A stretch of 48,883 nucleotides of DNA from DASPWW01 sp035461345 (GTDB taxonomy: Bacteria; Actinomycetota; Thermoleophilia; Solirubrobacterales; 70-9): contig DATHVJ010000118.1 in assembly GCA_035461345.1 (NCBI GenBank), positions 1 through 48,883 on the forward strand. The letters run 5' to 3'. This document shows, one piece after another, positions 25,440 to 34,472 of the stretch. The notes beneath the pieces were generated by a model. The model was not told where the DNA came from. It worked only from the letters and a program-made list of their open reading frames with translations, and ran no database searches. Positions within the stretch are counted from its first letter, which is position 1; the number at the start of each line of letters is the position of its first letter. The position numbers and the translations under genes are program-made.

Positions 25440-26483
25440 TCAACGCTCGTACACGGCCTCGAAGAAGCGCGACAGCTCCCCGGCGGCCTCGCGGACCGAC
25501 GCGATCGCGGTCGCATAATCCATCCGCAGCGGCCCGACGACGCCGACCGCGCCGAGGTTGCGGTAGCCGAGCCCGTAGTTGGCGCCCACCACGCTCATCG
25601 AGCGCAGCTCGGGCTCCGGGTTCTCGGCCCCGATCCACACGAACACGGAGCGCTCCTCGAGCGCGGAGCGAAGCATATGAAGGAGGCTGGCACGGCGCTC
25701 CAGCGCCTGCATCAGGGCGTCGATGCCGGGCATCTCCGCCACCCGCTCCTCGGACAGCAGGCGGGCCGCGCCGTCGACGTACAGGGTTTCGTCGGCGCGC
25801 TGCTCGAGGTCGGTGAAGGCGCCGCCGACGCGCTCGAGGAAGTCCCGCTCGGTCGTGCCCAGCTCGGGGTCGGCGAGGCGATTGGCGATCATCCGCGCGC
25901 CCAGGCCCATGCCCGACAGGCGCTCGTTGAGGTAGCTGCCCGCCCACTCGACGAGCCCCGGATCGACCGGCTCCGCGAACGTGAACACGCGCTTGGTGAC
26001 CATCCCGTTCGACGCGATCACGACCACCATCACGACGGTGGGCTGGAGCAGCAGCACCTCGACTCGGTGGATGCGGGCAGTCGAGGGCGGCGGGGCGGTG
26101 ACAAGCGCCAGCAGGTCCGTGACCCGGGACAGGGCCGACGTCGTCGCCCGCATCGCCTCGTCGACCTCGTGCCGCATCCGCGCCAGCTCCAGGTGGGTCC
26201 GTCGCGGTGCCGGCAGGCGACGGTCGGCGTCGAGCAGCGAGTCCGCGTACAGCCGGTAGCCGCTGTCGGTCGGCACCCGCCCTGCGGAGGTGTGGGGATG
26301 GGTCAGGAAGCCGGCGCGCTCGAGCGCCGCGAGCTCGGAGCGGACCGTCGAGGGGCTCCACTCGATCTCGTTGCGGGACGCGACCGCCCGCGATCCCACC
26401 GGCCGCCCGGACTCCAGGTAGGAGTCGACGACCAGCTCGAGAATGCGCTCCTGCCGGTCCGTGAGGTCGGATTGCGCTGCCAT
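25440..26483 (-). CDS. hrcA: Heat-inducible transcription repressor HrcA
   Basis: Represses heat-shock genes by binding CIRCE operators. 347 aa from MAAQSDLTDRQERILELVVD at 26483; a longer open frame upstream is antisense to a real gene. The winged-helix region covers residues 1-80, with GSRAVA, WSPSTVRSELAALERAGFLTHPHTSAGRVPT. The C-terminal domain has VFVWIGAENPEPELRSMSVVGANY and GVVGPLRMDYATAIASV, a strong family signature. No CIRCE palindrome is seen in the window, so its own operon may not be autoregulated that way. A TAAAAT hexamer lies 8 nt upstream. Confidence 0.96.
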   Translation of the reverse strand: MAAQSDLTDRQERILELVVDSYLESGRPVGSRAVASRNEIEWSPSTVRSELAALERAGFLTHPHTSAGRVPTDSGYRLYADSLLDADRRLPAPRRTHLELARMRHEVDEAMRATTSALSRVTDLLALVTAPPPSTARIHRVEVLLLQPTVVMVVVIASNGMVTKRVFTFAEPVDPGLVEWAGSYLNERLSGMGLGARMIANRLADPELGTTERDFLERVGGAFTDLEQRADETLYVDGAARLLSEERVAEMPGIDALMQALERRASLLHMLRSALEERSVFVWIGAENPEPELRSMSVVGANYGLGYRNLGAVGVVGPLRMDYATAIASVREAAGELSRFFEAVYER

Positions 26484-26491
26484 GGCAATCG

Positions 26492-26497
26492 ATTTTA
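26492..26497 (-). promoter_or_regulatory. -10 hexamer (TAAAAT) of hrcA-dnaJ-prmA
   Basis: TAAAAT on the minus strand ends 8 nt before the hrcA ATG, in the 43-nt gap after the dehydratase gene. Consistent with a leaderless heat-shock transcript. Confidence 0.5.
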
Positions 26498-26526
26498 GGA
26501 CCGGGCCTGGGCGGGACCCGAGGCGC

Positions 26527-26922
26527 TCAGTCGAGTTCGAGAACCGCCTCCGCGTTGCGGATGATCTGGTTTCCGCCCTGCTCGGCGACGGTGTCCGTGA
26601 CGACTCGCCCGTCGCCTGCCTCCCGGACCGTCGCCGTGACCACGATCTCCTGCTCGGGCATGCCCATGCCCCGGAACTGGACCGAGAGCCTGCGCAGCGC
26701 CCGGGGATCGCCGCCGGCCGCGTCGGTGTGCGCACGGGCGATCTGGGCCATCGAGTACAGGCCGTGAAGGATGTTGCCCGGGAGCCCGACGGCCTTCGCG
26801 AACTCGGGGTCGATGTGGATTGGGTTGAAGTCGCCGGAGGCGCCCGCGTAGCGATGCGGGAGGTACTTGTCCGGGGTGACCCGGAGCTCCGGCAGCGCCT
26901 CGCTGGCCTTCATCGTGCCCAC
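26527..26922 (-). CDS. MaoC-like (R)-hydratase/dehydratase subunit, HadB type
   Basis: 131 aa HotDog-fold protein. The hydratase-2 motif is YAGASGDFNPIHIDPEFAKAVGLP, with catalytic Asp and His (D-F-N-P-I-H), then GNILHGLYSMAQIAR. This is the catalytic (HadB-like) partner; the structural HadA-like partner lies 1.3 kb away at 28228-28665 with another gene between. Likely acts in fatty-acid or hydroxyacyl-thioester dehydration. Starts GTG (MGTMKAS); the ATG three codons on is an alternative. Divergent from the secreted protein gene. Confidence 0.85.
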   Translation of the reverse strand: MGTMKASEALPELRVTPDKYLPHRYAGASGDFNPIHIDPEFAKAVGLPGNILHGLYSMAQIARAHTDAAGGDPRALRRLSVQFRGMGMPEQEIVVTATVREAGDGRVVTDTVAEQGGNQIIRNAEAVLELD

Positions 26923-26985
26923 CTGCGCAGCGGCCGCAACTGCAAGATCTCCACCGTGTTACCCACCGGGGCGTGGGATTCTAGG

Positions 26986-27002
26986 CGAGGCTCCGAGCCT
27001 CG
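26986..27002. promoter_or_regulatory. Short hairpin upstream of secreted protein gene
   Basis: CGAGGCT (26986-26992) pairs with AGCCTCG (26996-27002) around a CCG loop, extended by flanking G/C bases. It lies 21 nt before the ATG at 27023 and would sit in its leader, or serve as an operator. Confidence 0.3.
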
Positions 27003-27022
27003 CGCCGGGACCACGTTCAGGG

Positions 27023-28174
27023 ATGCGCCGAAATCGAGCCCACCTGCTCATTGCCGCAGTCACGGCGGCGCTCGCGCTCGCCGCCGGCCCGGCTCGCGCC
27101 GCGGCGCCGCTCGACGGTAACGGGATATGGATCTGGTACGTCAGCGCCTCGGGGGGCAGCGCGGAGGCGATCGCGAAGAAGGCGAACCGGCGCAACATCG
27201 ACGTGGTGATGATCAAGAGCGCCGACGCGGGGAACTACTGGGGACAGTTCTCGCCGGCGCTCGTAGACGCGCTGCACGATGCGGGGCTGAACGTGTGCGC
27301 ATGGCAGTTCGTCTACGGGTCGTCGCCACGGGCCGAGGCGCGCCGCGGCGCGGAGGCAGCCCGCAACGGCGCCGACTGCCTGCTGATCGACGCCGAGGGC
27401 CACTACGAGGGCCGCTACAGGGCGGCGGATCGCTATATCGACAAGTTGCGCGACAGGGTTGGACCCGACTACCCGCTGGCGCTCGCGAGCTTCCCCTACG
27501 TCGACTACCACCCCTCGTTCCCGTACTCGGTGTTCCTGGGCAAGGGCGCGGCGCAGTTCAACGTCCCGCAGATGTACTGGAAGGCGATCGGGACGTCGGT
27601 GCGCGAGGTGTACGAGCACACCTACGAGGTCAACGCGCCGTACGACCGTCCGATCTTCCCGCTCGGCCAGACGTGGCAGAACCCGGGCCGCAAGGCCGTG
27701 ATCAGGTTCCGGCGCTACGCTCGCCGCCACGACGCCGGCGGCGTCAGCTGGTGGTCGTGGCAGGAGACGAACGGCAAGGAGTGGCGCTGGGTCGGGAAGC
27801 CGCTGAAGCGGAAGCGGAGAGTGAAGCGCGCGCGCCACGCCCGCGACCATCGCGCCAGCGGGTACGCCTCGCTCGCGCGCGGCGATCGCGGGGACCTGGT
27901 GGTGTGGGCGCAGCAGCTCCTGCGGGCCCATGGGGTGTCGGTCGGCGTCGACGGTGAGCTCGACGCCGGGACCGAGCACGCGGTGCGCTCGTTTCAGGGC
28001 AACGAGGGGTTGGACTCCACGGGCACGGTGAACGACCCGACGTGGCGTGCGCTCCTCGACCGCGCGCCGGAGCCCGTCGACTGGTCGCGACGCGAGGAGC
28101 CGGCGGCTGCTCGAAGCTCGGCCGCGCTACGCGCGCTCCGCCTCGAGCTCCCGTCCACCCCCGGCCGCCCGTAG
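27023..28174 (+). CDS. Secreted protein with TIM-barrel-like domain and C-terminal peptidoglycan-binding domain
   Basis: 383 aa from MRRNRAHLLIAAVTAALALA, a clear Sec signal peptide cut near ARAAAP. The N-terminal part (about 30-270: GIWIWYVSAS, IDVVMIKSADAGNYWG, ADCLLIDAEGHYEG, PLALASFPYVDYHPSFPY, VPQMYWKAIG) alternates strands and acidic loops like the GH25-type or other glycoside-hydrolase barrel. Asp and Glu of LLIDAEG are candidate catalytic residues. After a basic linker, residues about 305-365 form a PG_binding_1 repeat (LARGDRGDLVVWAQQLLRAHG ... GTVNDPTWRALLD). Likely a cell-wall hydrolase or wall-bound protein; the activity is inferred. The longer upstream frame is antisense to the dehydratase gene. 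Confidence 0.8.
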   Translation: MRRNRAHLLIAAVTAALALAAGPARAAAPLDGNGIWIWYVSASGGSAEAIAKKANRRNIDVVMIKSADAGNYWGQFSPALVDALHDAGLNVCAWQFVYGSSPRAEARRGAEAARNGADCLLIDAEGHYEGRYRAADRYIDKLRDRVGPDYPLALASFPYVDYHPSFPYSVFLGKGAAQFNVPQMYWKAIGTSVREVYEHTYEVNAPYDRPIFPLGQTWQNPGRKAVIRFRRYARRHDAGGVSWWSWQETNGKEWRWVGKPLKRKRRVKRARHARDHRASGYASLARGDRGDLVVWAQQLLRAHGVSVGVDGELDAGTEHAVRSFQGNEGLDSTGTVNDPTWRALLDRAPEPVDWSRREEPAAARSSAALRALRLELPSTPGRP

Positions 28175-28227
28175 CCACGCGCGGACGTTTCTCCCCCTAT
28201 GACGGGGTCAAGTGTCCACTCGTCGGG

Positions 28228-28665
28228 CTACCCGCGGACGATGTTCGTCCAGGTGCCCTTGACGGTCTGGTCGCCGTCCTGGTTCGTCGACACCGACTCG
28301 AACTCGTAGAAGGTCATCCCGTTTCGCTCGCGCAGGTCGGTCAGCGTGGCGACGGTGGTGACGAGGTCGCCCGCGCACACCGGCTCGCCCCACTCGAACA
28401 CCTGCCCGCCGTGGACCATCGCCGCGAGGTTGATTGCGACCTCGGGGTCGACCACGGCCGGTCCGACCGCGGGGGCGCTGTACACGACGCAGAACATCGG
28501 CGGCGCGACGACGCCGCGAAATCCGGCCGCCCGAGCCGCGTCGGGATCGTGATGGACCGGGTTGGTCTCCCCGACGGCGTTTGCGTATTCACGGATCTTC
28601 TCCCGGCCGACCTCGTACTCGACGGCCGGCCACTGCTTCCCGATCAACCCGGTGTTCACCGTCAC
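28228..28665 (-). CDS. MaoC-like dehydratase subunit, HadA/FAS1-type N-terminal
   Basis: 145 aa HotDog protein from GTG: LIGKQWPAVEYEVGREKIREYANAVGETNP, then HHDPDAARAAGFRGVVAPPMF, DPEVAINLAAMVHGGQVFEW and FYEFESVSTNQDGDQTVKGTW. This is the typical MaoC_dehydrat_N (HadA) subunit that pairs with a HadB-like catalytic subunit, here at 26527-26922. In mycobacteria hadA and hadB are adjacent; here an unrelated gene of opposite strand separates them. A TAGACT hexamer lies 8 nt upstream of the start. Confidence 0.87.
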   Translation of the reverse strand: MTVNTGLIGKQWPAVEYEVGREKIREYANAVGETNPVHHDPDAARAAGFRGVVAPPMFCVVYSAPAVGPAVVDPEVAINLAAMVHGGQVFEWGEPVCAGDLVTTVATLTDLRERNGMTFYEFESVSTNQDGDQTVKGTWTNIVRG

Positions 28666-28673
28666 GCCGGCGC

Positions 28674-28679
28674 AGTCTA
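28674..28679 (-). promoter_or_regulatory. -10 hexamer (TAGACT) of HadA-like gene
   Basis: TAGACT ends 8 nt before the GTG at 28665 and overlaps the stop codon region of the upstream membrane protein gene, so the dehydratase gene has its own leaderless promoter. Confidence 0.45.
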
Positions 28680-29270
28680 TTGCGGCAGCGTGGGGCCGGC
28701 CTCAGTCAACCGCCGGCGGCGTACGTACGTGATCAGGAACAGGAGCGCGGCGGCGCCCAAGCCGGCGGCGAGGACCAGCAGGCCGAGCGGCAGAGCGCTG
28801 ACGAACCCGTCGAAGAGGTCGTCGCCGAATACGATCGCCGGCTGGTTCCGGTTCTCGGCGGTCCGGGCGGCCGTGACCACGTAGTCACCGCCATCGGAGA
28901 CGTCGAGGTCGCCGATCGAGACGCGGGACCCGAAATTGCCCGAGACCTCGTTCGAGAACCCGTCCGGGTCGAGCGCGAGCGGCTCCCCGCCGTCCGCGGG
29001 CCGCACGTCCAGCCTGATGTCGCCGGGCGGGCGAAGGTTCTCGTTGTCGCCGAGGTCGACGTCCTCCTGGAAGTACACGGTCACGTCGCCGACGGGGAGG
29101 TCGAGCGTCTCCCGCCCCGGCATCGGCACGGTGCCGAAGCGGTCGCTGGCGGTGAAGCCCCGCAGGCCGCCGACGATCACGACGGCGAGGAAGGCGCCCA
29201 CGAGCGCCGTCGCCATCACGATGTAGGCGAAGACGTAGGACGGCGGCCGCCGAGCGGCCGGGGTGCTCAT
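28677..29270 (-). CDS. Membrane protein with extracytoplasmic domain, unknown function
   Basis: 197 aa. Two membrane helices: VFAYIVMATALVGAFLAVVI (about residues 13-33) and LPLGLLVLAAGLGAAALLFL (about 160-180). They enclose an extracytoplasmic beta-rich region (GDVTVYFQEDVDLGD, FGSRVSIGDLDVSDGGDYVV) and the protein ends in an RRRR tail. The layout resembles actinobacterial membrane proteins that display a small beta-sandwich. No named family recognised. The start overlaps the stop of the broken NTF2-like gene upstream (ATGA), so it belongs to that operon. Confidence 0.7.
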   Translation of the reverse strand: MSTPAARRPPSYVFAYIVMATALVGAFLAVVIVGGLRGFTASDRFGTVPMPGRETLDLPVGDVTVYFQEDVDLGDNENLRPPGDIRLDVRPADGGEPLALDPDGFSNEVSGNFGSRVSIGDLDVSDGGDYVVTAARTAENRNQPAIVFGDDLFDGFVSALPLGLLVLAAGLGAAALLFLITYVRRRRLTEAGPTLPQ

Positions 29271-29691
29271 CTCGCCGCCCGCTCGCCCGTCTCGGCCGCC
29301 GCGATCGCGGTGTCGCGGTCGTCGAGGATGTGGAGCCGGACCACCACACCCCGGCGGAGCTCGAACATGTAGCCGAGCTCCATCTCCACCTTCACGCCGC
29401 TGGCGGCACCCCGCGCGGACTGGTGCGCATCGCAGACCACGTGCCGCTCGCCGACGAGGTAGAGCTCGAACGGCCCGATGGTGAAGTCGTCCCAGGCCTC
29501 GAGTCAGCCGCCGACCCCCTCCAGATACCCCTCGTGGCCGTGGTAGGTGCCGGCGTTGCCGAGCCCCGGAGCGATATGGAACTCGATCTCGGGGTCGAAC
29601 AGGTCCAGCATCGCGTCGATGTCGCCCGGTTCATTGCCCCGATGCCGGCCCGGATCACGGCCAGGTCGCGTTCGCGCTCAGGCGCCGGCAT
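29267..29691 (-). pseudogene. Broken SnoaL/NTF2-like gene (frameshift plus nonsense codon)
   Basis: Begins MPAPERERDLAVIRAGIGAMNR, then loses frame near 29624-29628, where one base is missing. The next frame reads GDIDAMLDLFDPEIEFHIAP, LGNAGTYHGHEGYLEGV. An in-frame TGA at 29504-29506 then replaces what is Trp/Val in the paralogue, after which it reads LEAWDDFTIGPFELYLVGERHVVCDAHQS and on to its stop. Compared with the intact neighbour at 29678-30115 it is collinear throughout, so this is a tandem duplicate with two disabling changes. It starts 14 nt inside the 3' end of that neighbour. Confidence 0.75.
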
Positions 29692-30101
29692 CGGCGCCCG
29701 GCCCCTCCCGCTCTCGCGCGGCGGCGAGTGCGGCGTCGAAGTCGCCGAACAGCTCGATATGGGTCGCAAGCCCGTCGCGGACCTCGAACAGCCACCCGAG
29801 CTGGCCGGTCACCTCGATCCCGCTGCCGCGACCGATCCCCGTCTGCCTCATGTGCGAGACCACGTGGCGCTCCCCGACCGGGACCGTGTCAATGATCCGC
29901 ATCTCGTACGACTCCCAGGCGTCGCTCCACACCGCCAGCCAACGCACGAACTCCTCGTGGCCCCGGTAGGTCCCGGTGTTGGCGAGCTCGACCGGTACGT
30001 GGACGACGACATCGGGGTCGAAGACCCGAAGCACCGCGTCGATGTCGCCGGTGTCGTAGGCCTCCCACGCGGCGCGAGTGAGAGCAATCCGCTCGTCGGG
30101 G

Positions 30102-30115
<14 letters not shown>
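29678..30115 (-). CDS. SnoaL-like/NTF2-fold protein
   Basis: 145 aa NTF2-fold protein. RAAWEAYDTGDIDAVLRVFDPDVVVHVPVE is the helix-turn-strand opening of SnoaL-like proteins. Then NTGTYRGHEEFVRWLAVWSDAW, the central strands VGERHVVSHMRQTGIGRGSGIEV, and LGWLFEVRDGLATHIELFGDFDAALAAA. Members are polyketide cyclases, isomerases or ligand-binding proteins; nothing here fixes which. Its start overlaps the lepA 3' end by 14 nt, and the broken paralogue follows, making a lepA-led operon. Confidence 0.8.
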
Positions 30116-31901
<1,786 letters not shown>

Positions 31902-31946
31902 GTGCGTAGGATCGCAGCGAAATGCGTGCCGGCAGGGGAATGCTGC

Positions 31947-32200
31947 GTGGTCACGCTAGCGGGCGTGCTCGCGGTGGCGGCGGTGCTCGCGTCGATCGGG
32001 AGCGCCCAAGCCGCGCTGCCGGCGCCCGCTCCGTGCTCCGGCCCGGGCTGCGAGACCCCGAGCCGATGACCGAGCCATGGCAGTGGCAGCTGCAGCGAAG
32101 GCCGACCTCTCGGTGCCGGCTCCCGTATACGACATCGACGTCGACAACCCGGCTCGAATCGTCGACGAGATCCACGCCCAGGGGGACCGGGCGATCTGCT
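31947..32200 (+). pseudogene. Remnant of a secreted GH114-like (endo-polygalactosaminidase-type) gene
   Basis: A good ribosome-binding site (AGGGG) precedes GTG 31947 and a signal-peptide-like start VVTLAGVLAVAAVLASIGSA, ending at TGA 32067-32069. The next frame carries TEPWQWQLQ and a third frame KADLSVPAPVYDIDVDNP followed by ARIVDEIHAQGDRAICC. The order WQWQL, VYDID, then IC matches the N-terminal region of GH114-family proteins. So there are two frameshifts, and the remaining about 200 residues are absent where sequence switches to the next fragment near 32200. Clearly not expressed as one protein. Confidence 0.55.
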
Positions 32201-32470
32201 GTTGCGCTTCAGCCCCAACGCGTTCGCTGAATCTGCGCGCCAGTTCCCTGAACGCCCTGTCCACGTCCGTGAACCACGCGAACCGGATCGCCCGGCCGCC
32301 GCGGAGGGTCCACAGATGGCTCTGGGCAACCTCGGTGTCCATGCCGCTCACCTCGAGATGCACGTGCATCCGGATCCTCGCCCCACCATGTCTCCGGACT
32401 CGACCACGTCGTCGACGACGATCTCGGCCTGGTCGAGCACCTCGCGTACCGAGGGCGGGAGCGGGGCAAG
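32190..32470 (-). pseudogene. C-terminal fragment of an NTF2/SnoaL-like gene
   Basis: Minus-strand frames give PSVREVLDQAEIVVDDVVES then GDMV in one register, then, one base off, RIRMHVHLEVSGMDTEVAQS and HLWTLRGGRAIRFAWFTDVD, RAFREL. HLWTLRGGRAIRFAWF plus the following D-x-A-F is the usual C-terminal strand pair of SnoaL-like proteins. The N-terminal half is missing, as the murJ stop (32532) intervenes. A decayed relative of the genes near 29.3-30.1 kb, though not necessarily a copy of them. Confidence 0.45.
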
Positions 32471-32531
32471 CGACTGTGCGGCGCGACCCGACTCGGACTG
32501 GGCTTGGACTCCGCTGCGATTGCCGAGTATC

Positions 32532-34175
32532 TCAGCCGCGGCGGCGGCGGACGAGGCGCGCGATCTGCTCCAGCTCCGGGACGCGAAGCGCGGCCAGCGC
32601 CGCCACGTAGACGGCAAGGCCGGCGCCGAGCGCCGCGGCCATCTCGACGATCTGGGCGCCGATCGAGCGCCCGAGCGCCTCGTCGAGCAGCGACCACACG
32701 GCGAGGGAGACGGCGGCGAGCAACGCCGAGGCGGCGGCGATCCGCGCCGAGCTCGACAGCAGCCGGCCGAGCTCGATCCCGCCGAGCGCATCGCGCAGGA
32801 CGACGCACTGCGCGGTGACGCTCGCCGCGGTGGCGATCGCCGTCGCGGCGACGATCCCACCGACCCCGAACGGGCCGTACAGGGCGAGCGCCCCGAGCGC
32901 GGTGATGACCAGGTTCCCGGCCGAGATCGCGGTCGGAACCCAGGGCCGCTGGAGGCTGAAGAACGTCCTCGTCAGCAGCAGGAAGAGCCCATTGAACGGC
33001 AGCGAGAAGGCGAACCAGAACAGCGCCGTGGCCACGAGCTGCGTCTGGGAGGGGCCGAACTCGCCGCGCTCGTACACGAGCCGGATCATCGGCTCGGACA
33101 GGACCAGGATCGCCGCCGCGGCCGGGAGCAGCAGGAGGACGATCTGGCGCATCCCGTTGGCCATCGTCGACCGCAGGTCGTCGTAGGCGTGCCGGGCGGC
33201 GAACCGCGACAGCGTCGGGAACACGACCGTCGCGACCGCGACGGAGAACATCCCCTGGGGGAGCATGTAGATCCGGAACGCCTTGTCGATCGCCGCCGGC
33301 GCGCGATCGGAGACCAGGGTGCCGAAGAGGCTGTTGATGACGAGGTTGAAGTTGATCAGCCCGAGGCTGATCGTCACCGGCAGCATCAGCAGCAGGACCT
33401 TTCGCACGTCCGGGGTCCAGGCGAAGACCCGCTGGAGGCGGAACGGCGTGTTGCGTAGGTCGAAGCTGACGATCGCGAGCTGCACCGCGGTCCCGACCAG
33501 CACGCCGATCGCGTAGGCGTAGATCTTGTCTTTCTCGGGGAACGCGGGCGCGAGCCCGACCAGCACGGCGATGATCGCGACGTTCCAGAAGAAGGGGGCA
33601 ATCGCGAACAGCGCGAAGCGGTCGTAGCTGTTCAGCACGCCGACGACGAGCCCCGACACCCCGAGCATCAGCAGGATCGGGAACAGCAGCCTGGACAGCG
33701 CCACGGTGAGGTCGTCGAGGCGCCCGCCGAACCCCGGCGCCAGCACCTCCATCACCGCCGGCGCGACGAGGATGAACAGCGCGGTCAGCGCCCCGATGAT
33801 CAGGATGAAGGCGAAGATCAGCGTCGATACGAGCCGGAACGCCTCGCGCCGCTCGCCGCGCTCGAGGTGCTCCGTGAACACCGGCACGAGCGCCGCCTGG
33901 ATCGCCTGGTCGGCGAACAGGCTGCGGACCAGGTTCGGCACCTGGAACGCGATCGTGAACGCCGACATCGGTCCCTTGACTCCGAAGTAGCCGGCCGCCA
34001 CGATCTCACGAACCAGCCCCGCGACCCGCGACAGGCCGGTCGCGAACGAGAAGAACGCCGTGGAGCGCGCCAGCCGACCGGACCGCGGCTGCTCGGCTGG
34101 CCCGGCGACCGGCTCGCCGGCCACGGCCTCGAACGTTCCCGTGCCTGGATCGCGCGAGTCAGGCGCTATAGTCAC
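32532..34175 (-). CDS. murJ: Lipid II flippase MurJ/MviN
   Basis: Flips peptidoglycan precursor lipid II. 547 aa with about 14 membrane helices of the MviN/MATE-like fold. It opens RSTAFFSFATGLSRVAGLVREIVAAGYFG with conserved FGVKGPMSAFTIAFQVPNLVRSLFAD, the canonical MurJ start. MLPQGMFSVAVATVVFPTLSRFAA and LLTRTFFSLQRPWVP in the second half agree. An extra hydrophilic tail of about 30 residues precedes the first helix. GTG start, only 11 bp from the divergent rpsT start. Confidence 0.94.
   Translation of the reverse strand: MTIAPDSRDPGTGTFEAVAGEPVAGPAEQPRSGRLARSTAFFSFATGLSRVAGLVREIVAAGYFGVKGPMSAFTIAFQVPNLVRSLFADQAIQAALVPVFTEHLERGERREAFRLVSTLIFAFILIIGALTALFILVAPAVMEVLAPGFGGRLDDLTVALSRLLFPILLMLGVSGLVVGVLNSYDRFALFAIAPFFWNVAIIAVLVGLAPAFPEKDKIYAYAIGVLVGTAVQLAIVSFDLRNTPFRLQRVFAWTPDVRKVLLLMLPVTISLGLINFNLVINSLFGTLVSDRAPAAIDKAFRIYMLPQGMFSVAVATVVFPTLSRFAARHAYDDLRSTMANGMRQIVLLLLPAAAAILVLSEPMIRLVYERGEFGPSQTQLVATALFWFAFSLPFNGLFLLLTRTFFSLQRPWVPTAISAGNLVITALGALALYGPFGVGGIVAATAIATAASVTAQCVVLRDALGGIELGRLLSSSARIAAASALLAAVSLAVWSLLDEALGRSIGAQIVEMAAALGAGLAVYVAALAALRVPELEQIARLVRRRRG
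34167..34172 (+). promoter_or_regulatory. -10 hexamer (TATAGT) of rpsT
   Basis: TATAGT ends 14 nt before the rpsT ATG and lies within the first codons of the divergent murJ gene. The untranslated leader would be only about 8 nt, with no Shine-Dalgarno. Confidence 0.45.
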
Positions 34176-34186
34176 GCGCCGCCCCC

Positions 34187-34447
34187 ATGGCCAACATCGC
34201 TTCCCAGAAAAAGAGGATCCAGCGCTCGGAGCGTGAGCGGCTCGAAAACCGGCGCCTGACGAGCGCCGTCAGCACTCACTTCCGGCGTCTCGAGCGCGCC
34301 GTGGAGTCCGGCGATGCCGACGCGATCGCGACCGAGCACCGCACGCTCGTGTCGCGGATCGACAAGGCCGTTCAGAAGGGCGCGCTGCACGCCAACGCGG
34401 GTGCGCGCAAGAAGAGCCGCGCGGCGAGGCTCCGCGGCGCGGCCTGA
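34187..34447 (+). CDS. rpsT: 30S ribosomal protein S20
   Basis: 86 aa, a helical 16S rRNA-binding protein. MANIASQKKRIQRSERERLENR is the family's start. IDKAVQKGALHANAGARKKSRAARL is the conserved C-terminal helix that lines the body of the 30S subunit. Convergent with holA, 25 bp between stops. Confidence 0.96.
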   Translation: MANIASQKKRIQRSERERLENRRLTSAVSTHFRRLERAVESGDADAIATEHRTLVSRIDKAVQKGALHANAGARKKSRAARLRGAA

Positions 34448-34472
34448 GTCCCGTCGCCCACCTTCCACCCGC

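Noticed and set aside
26484..26530. CIRCE operator expected ahead of hrcA
   Set aside because: No TTAGCACTC-N9-GAGTGCTAA-like sequence was found; only a TAAAAT hexamer and an unrelated TGCCATGGCA palindrome.
29504..29506. TGA read as selenocysteine in the broken NTF2-like gene
   Set aside because: The paralogue has an ordinary residue there, a frameshift also exists in the same gene, and no insertion element-like structure is apparent.
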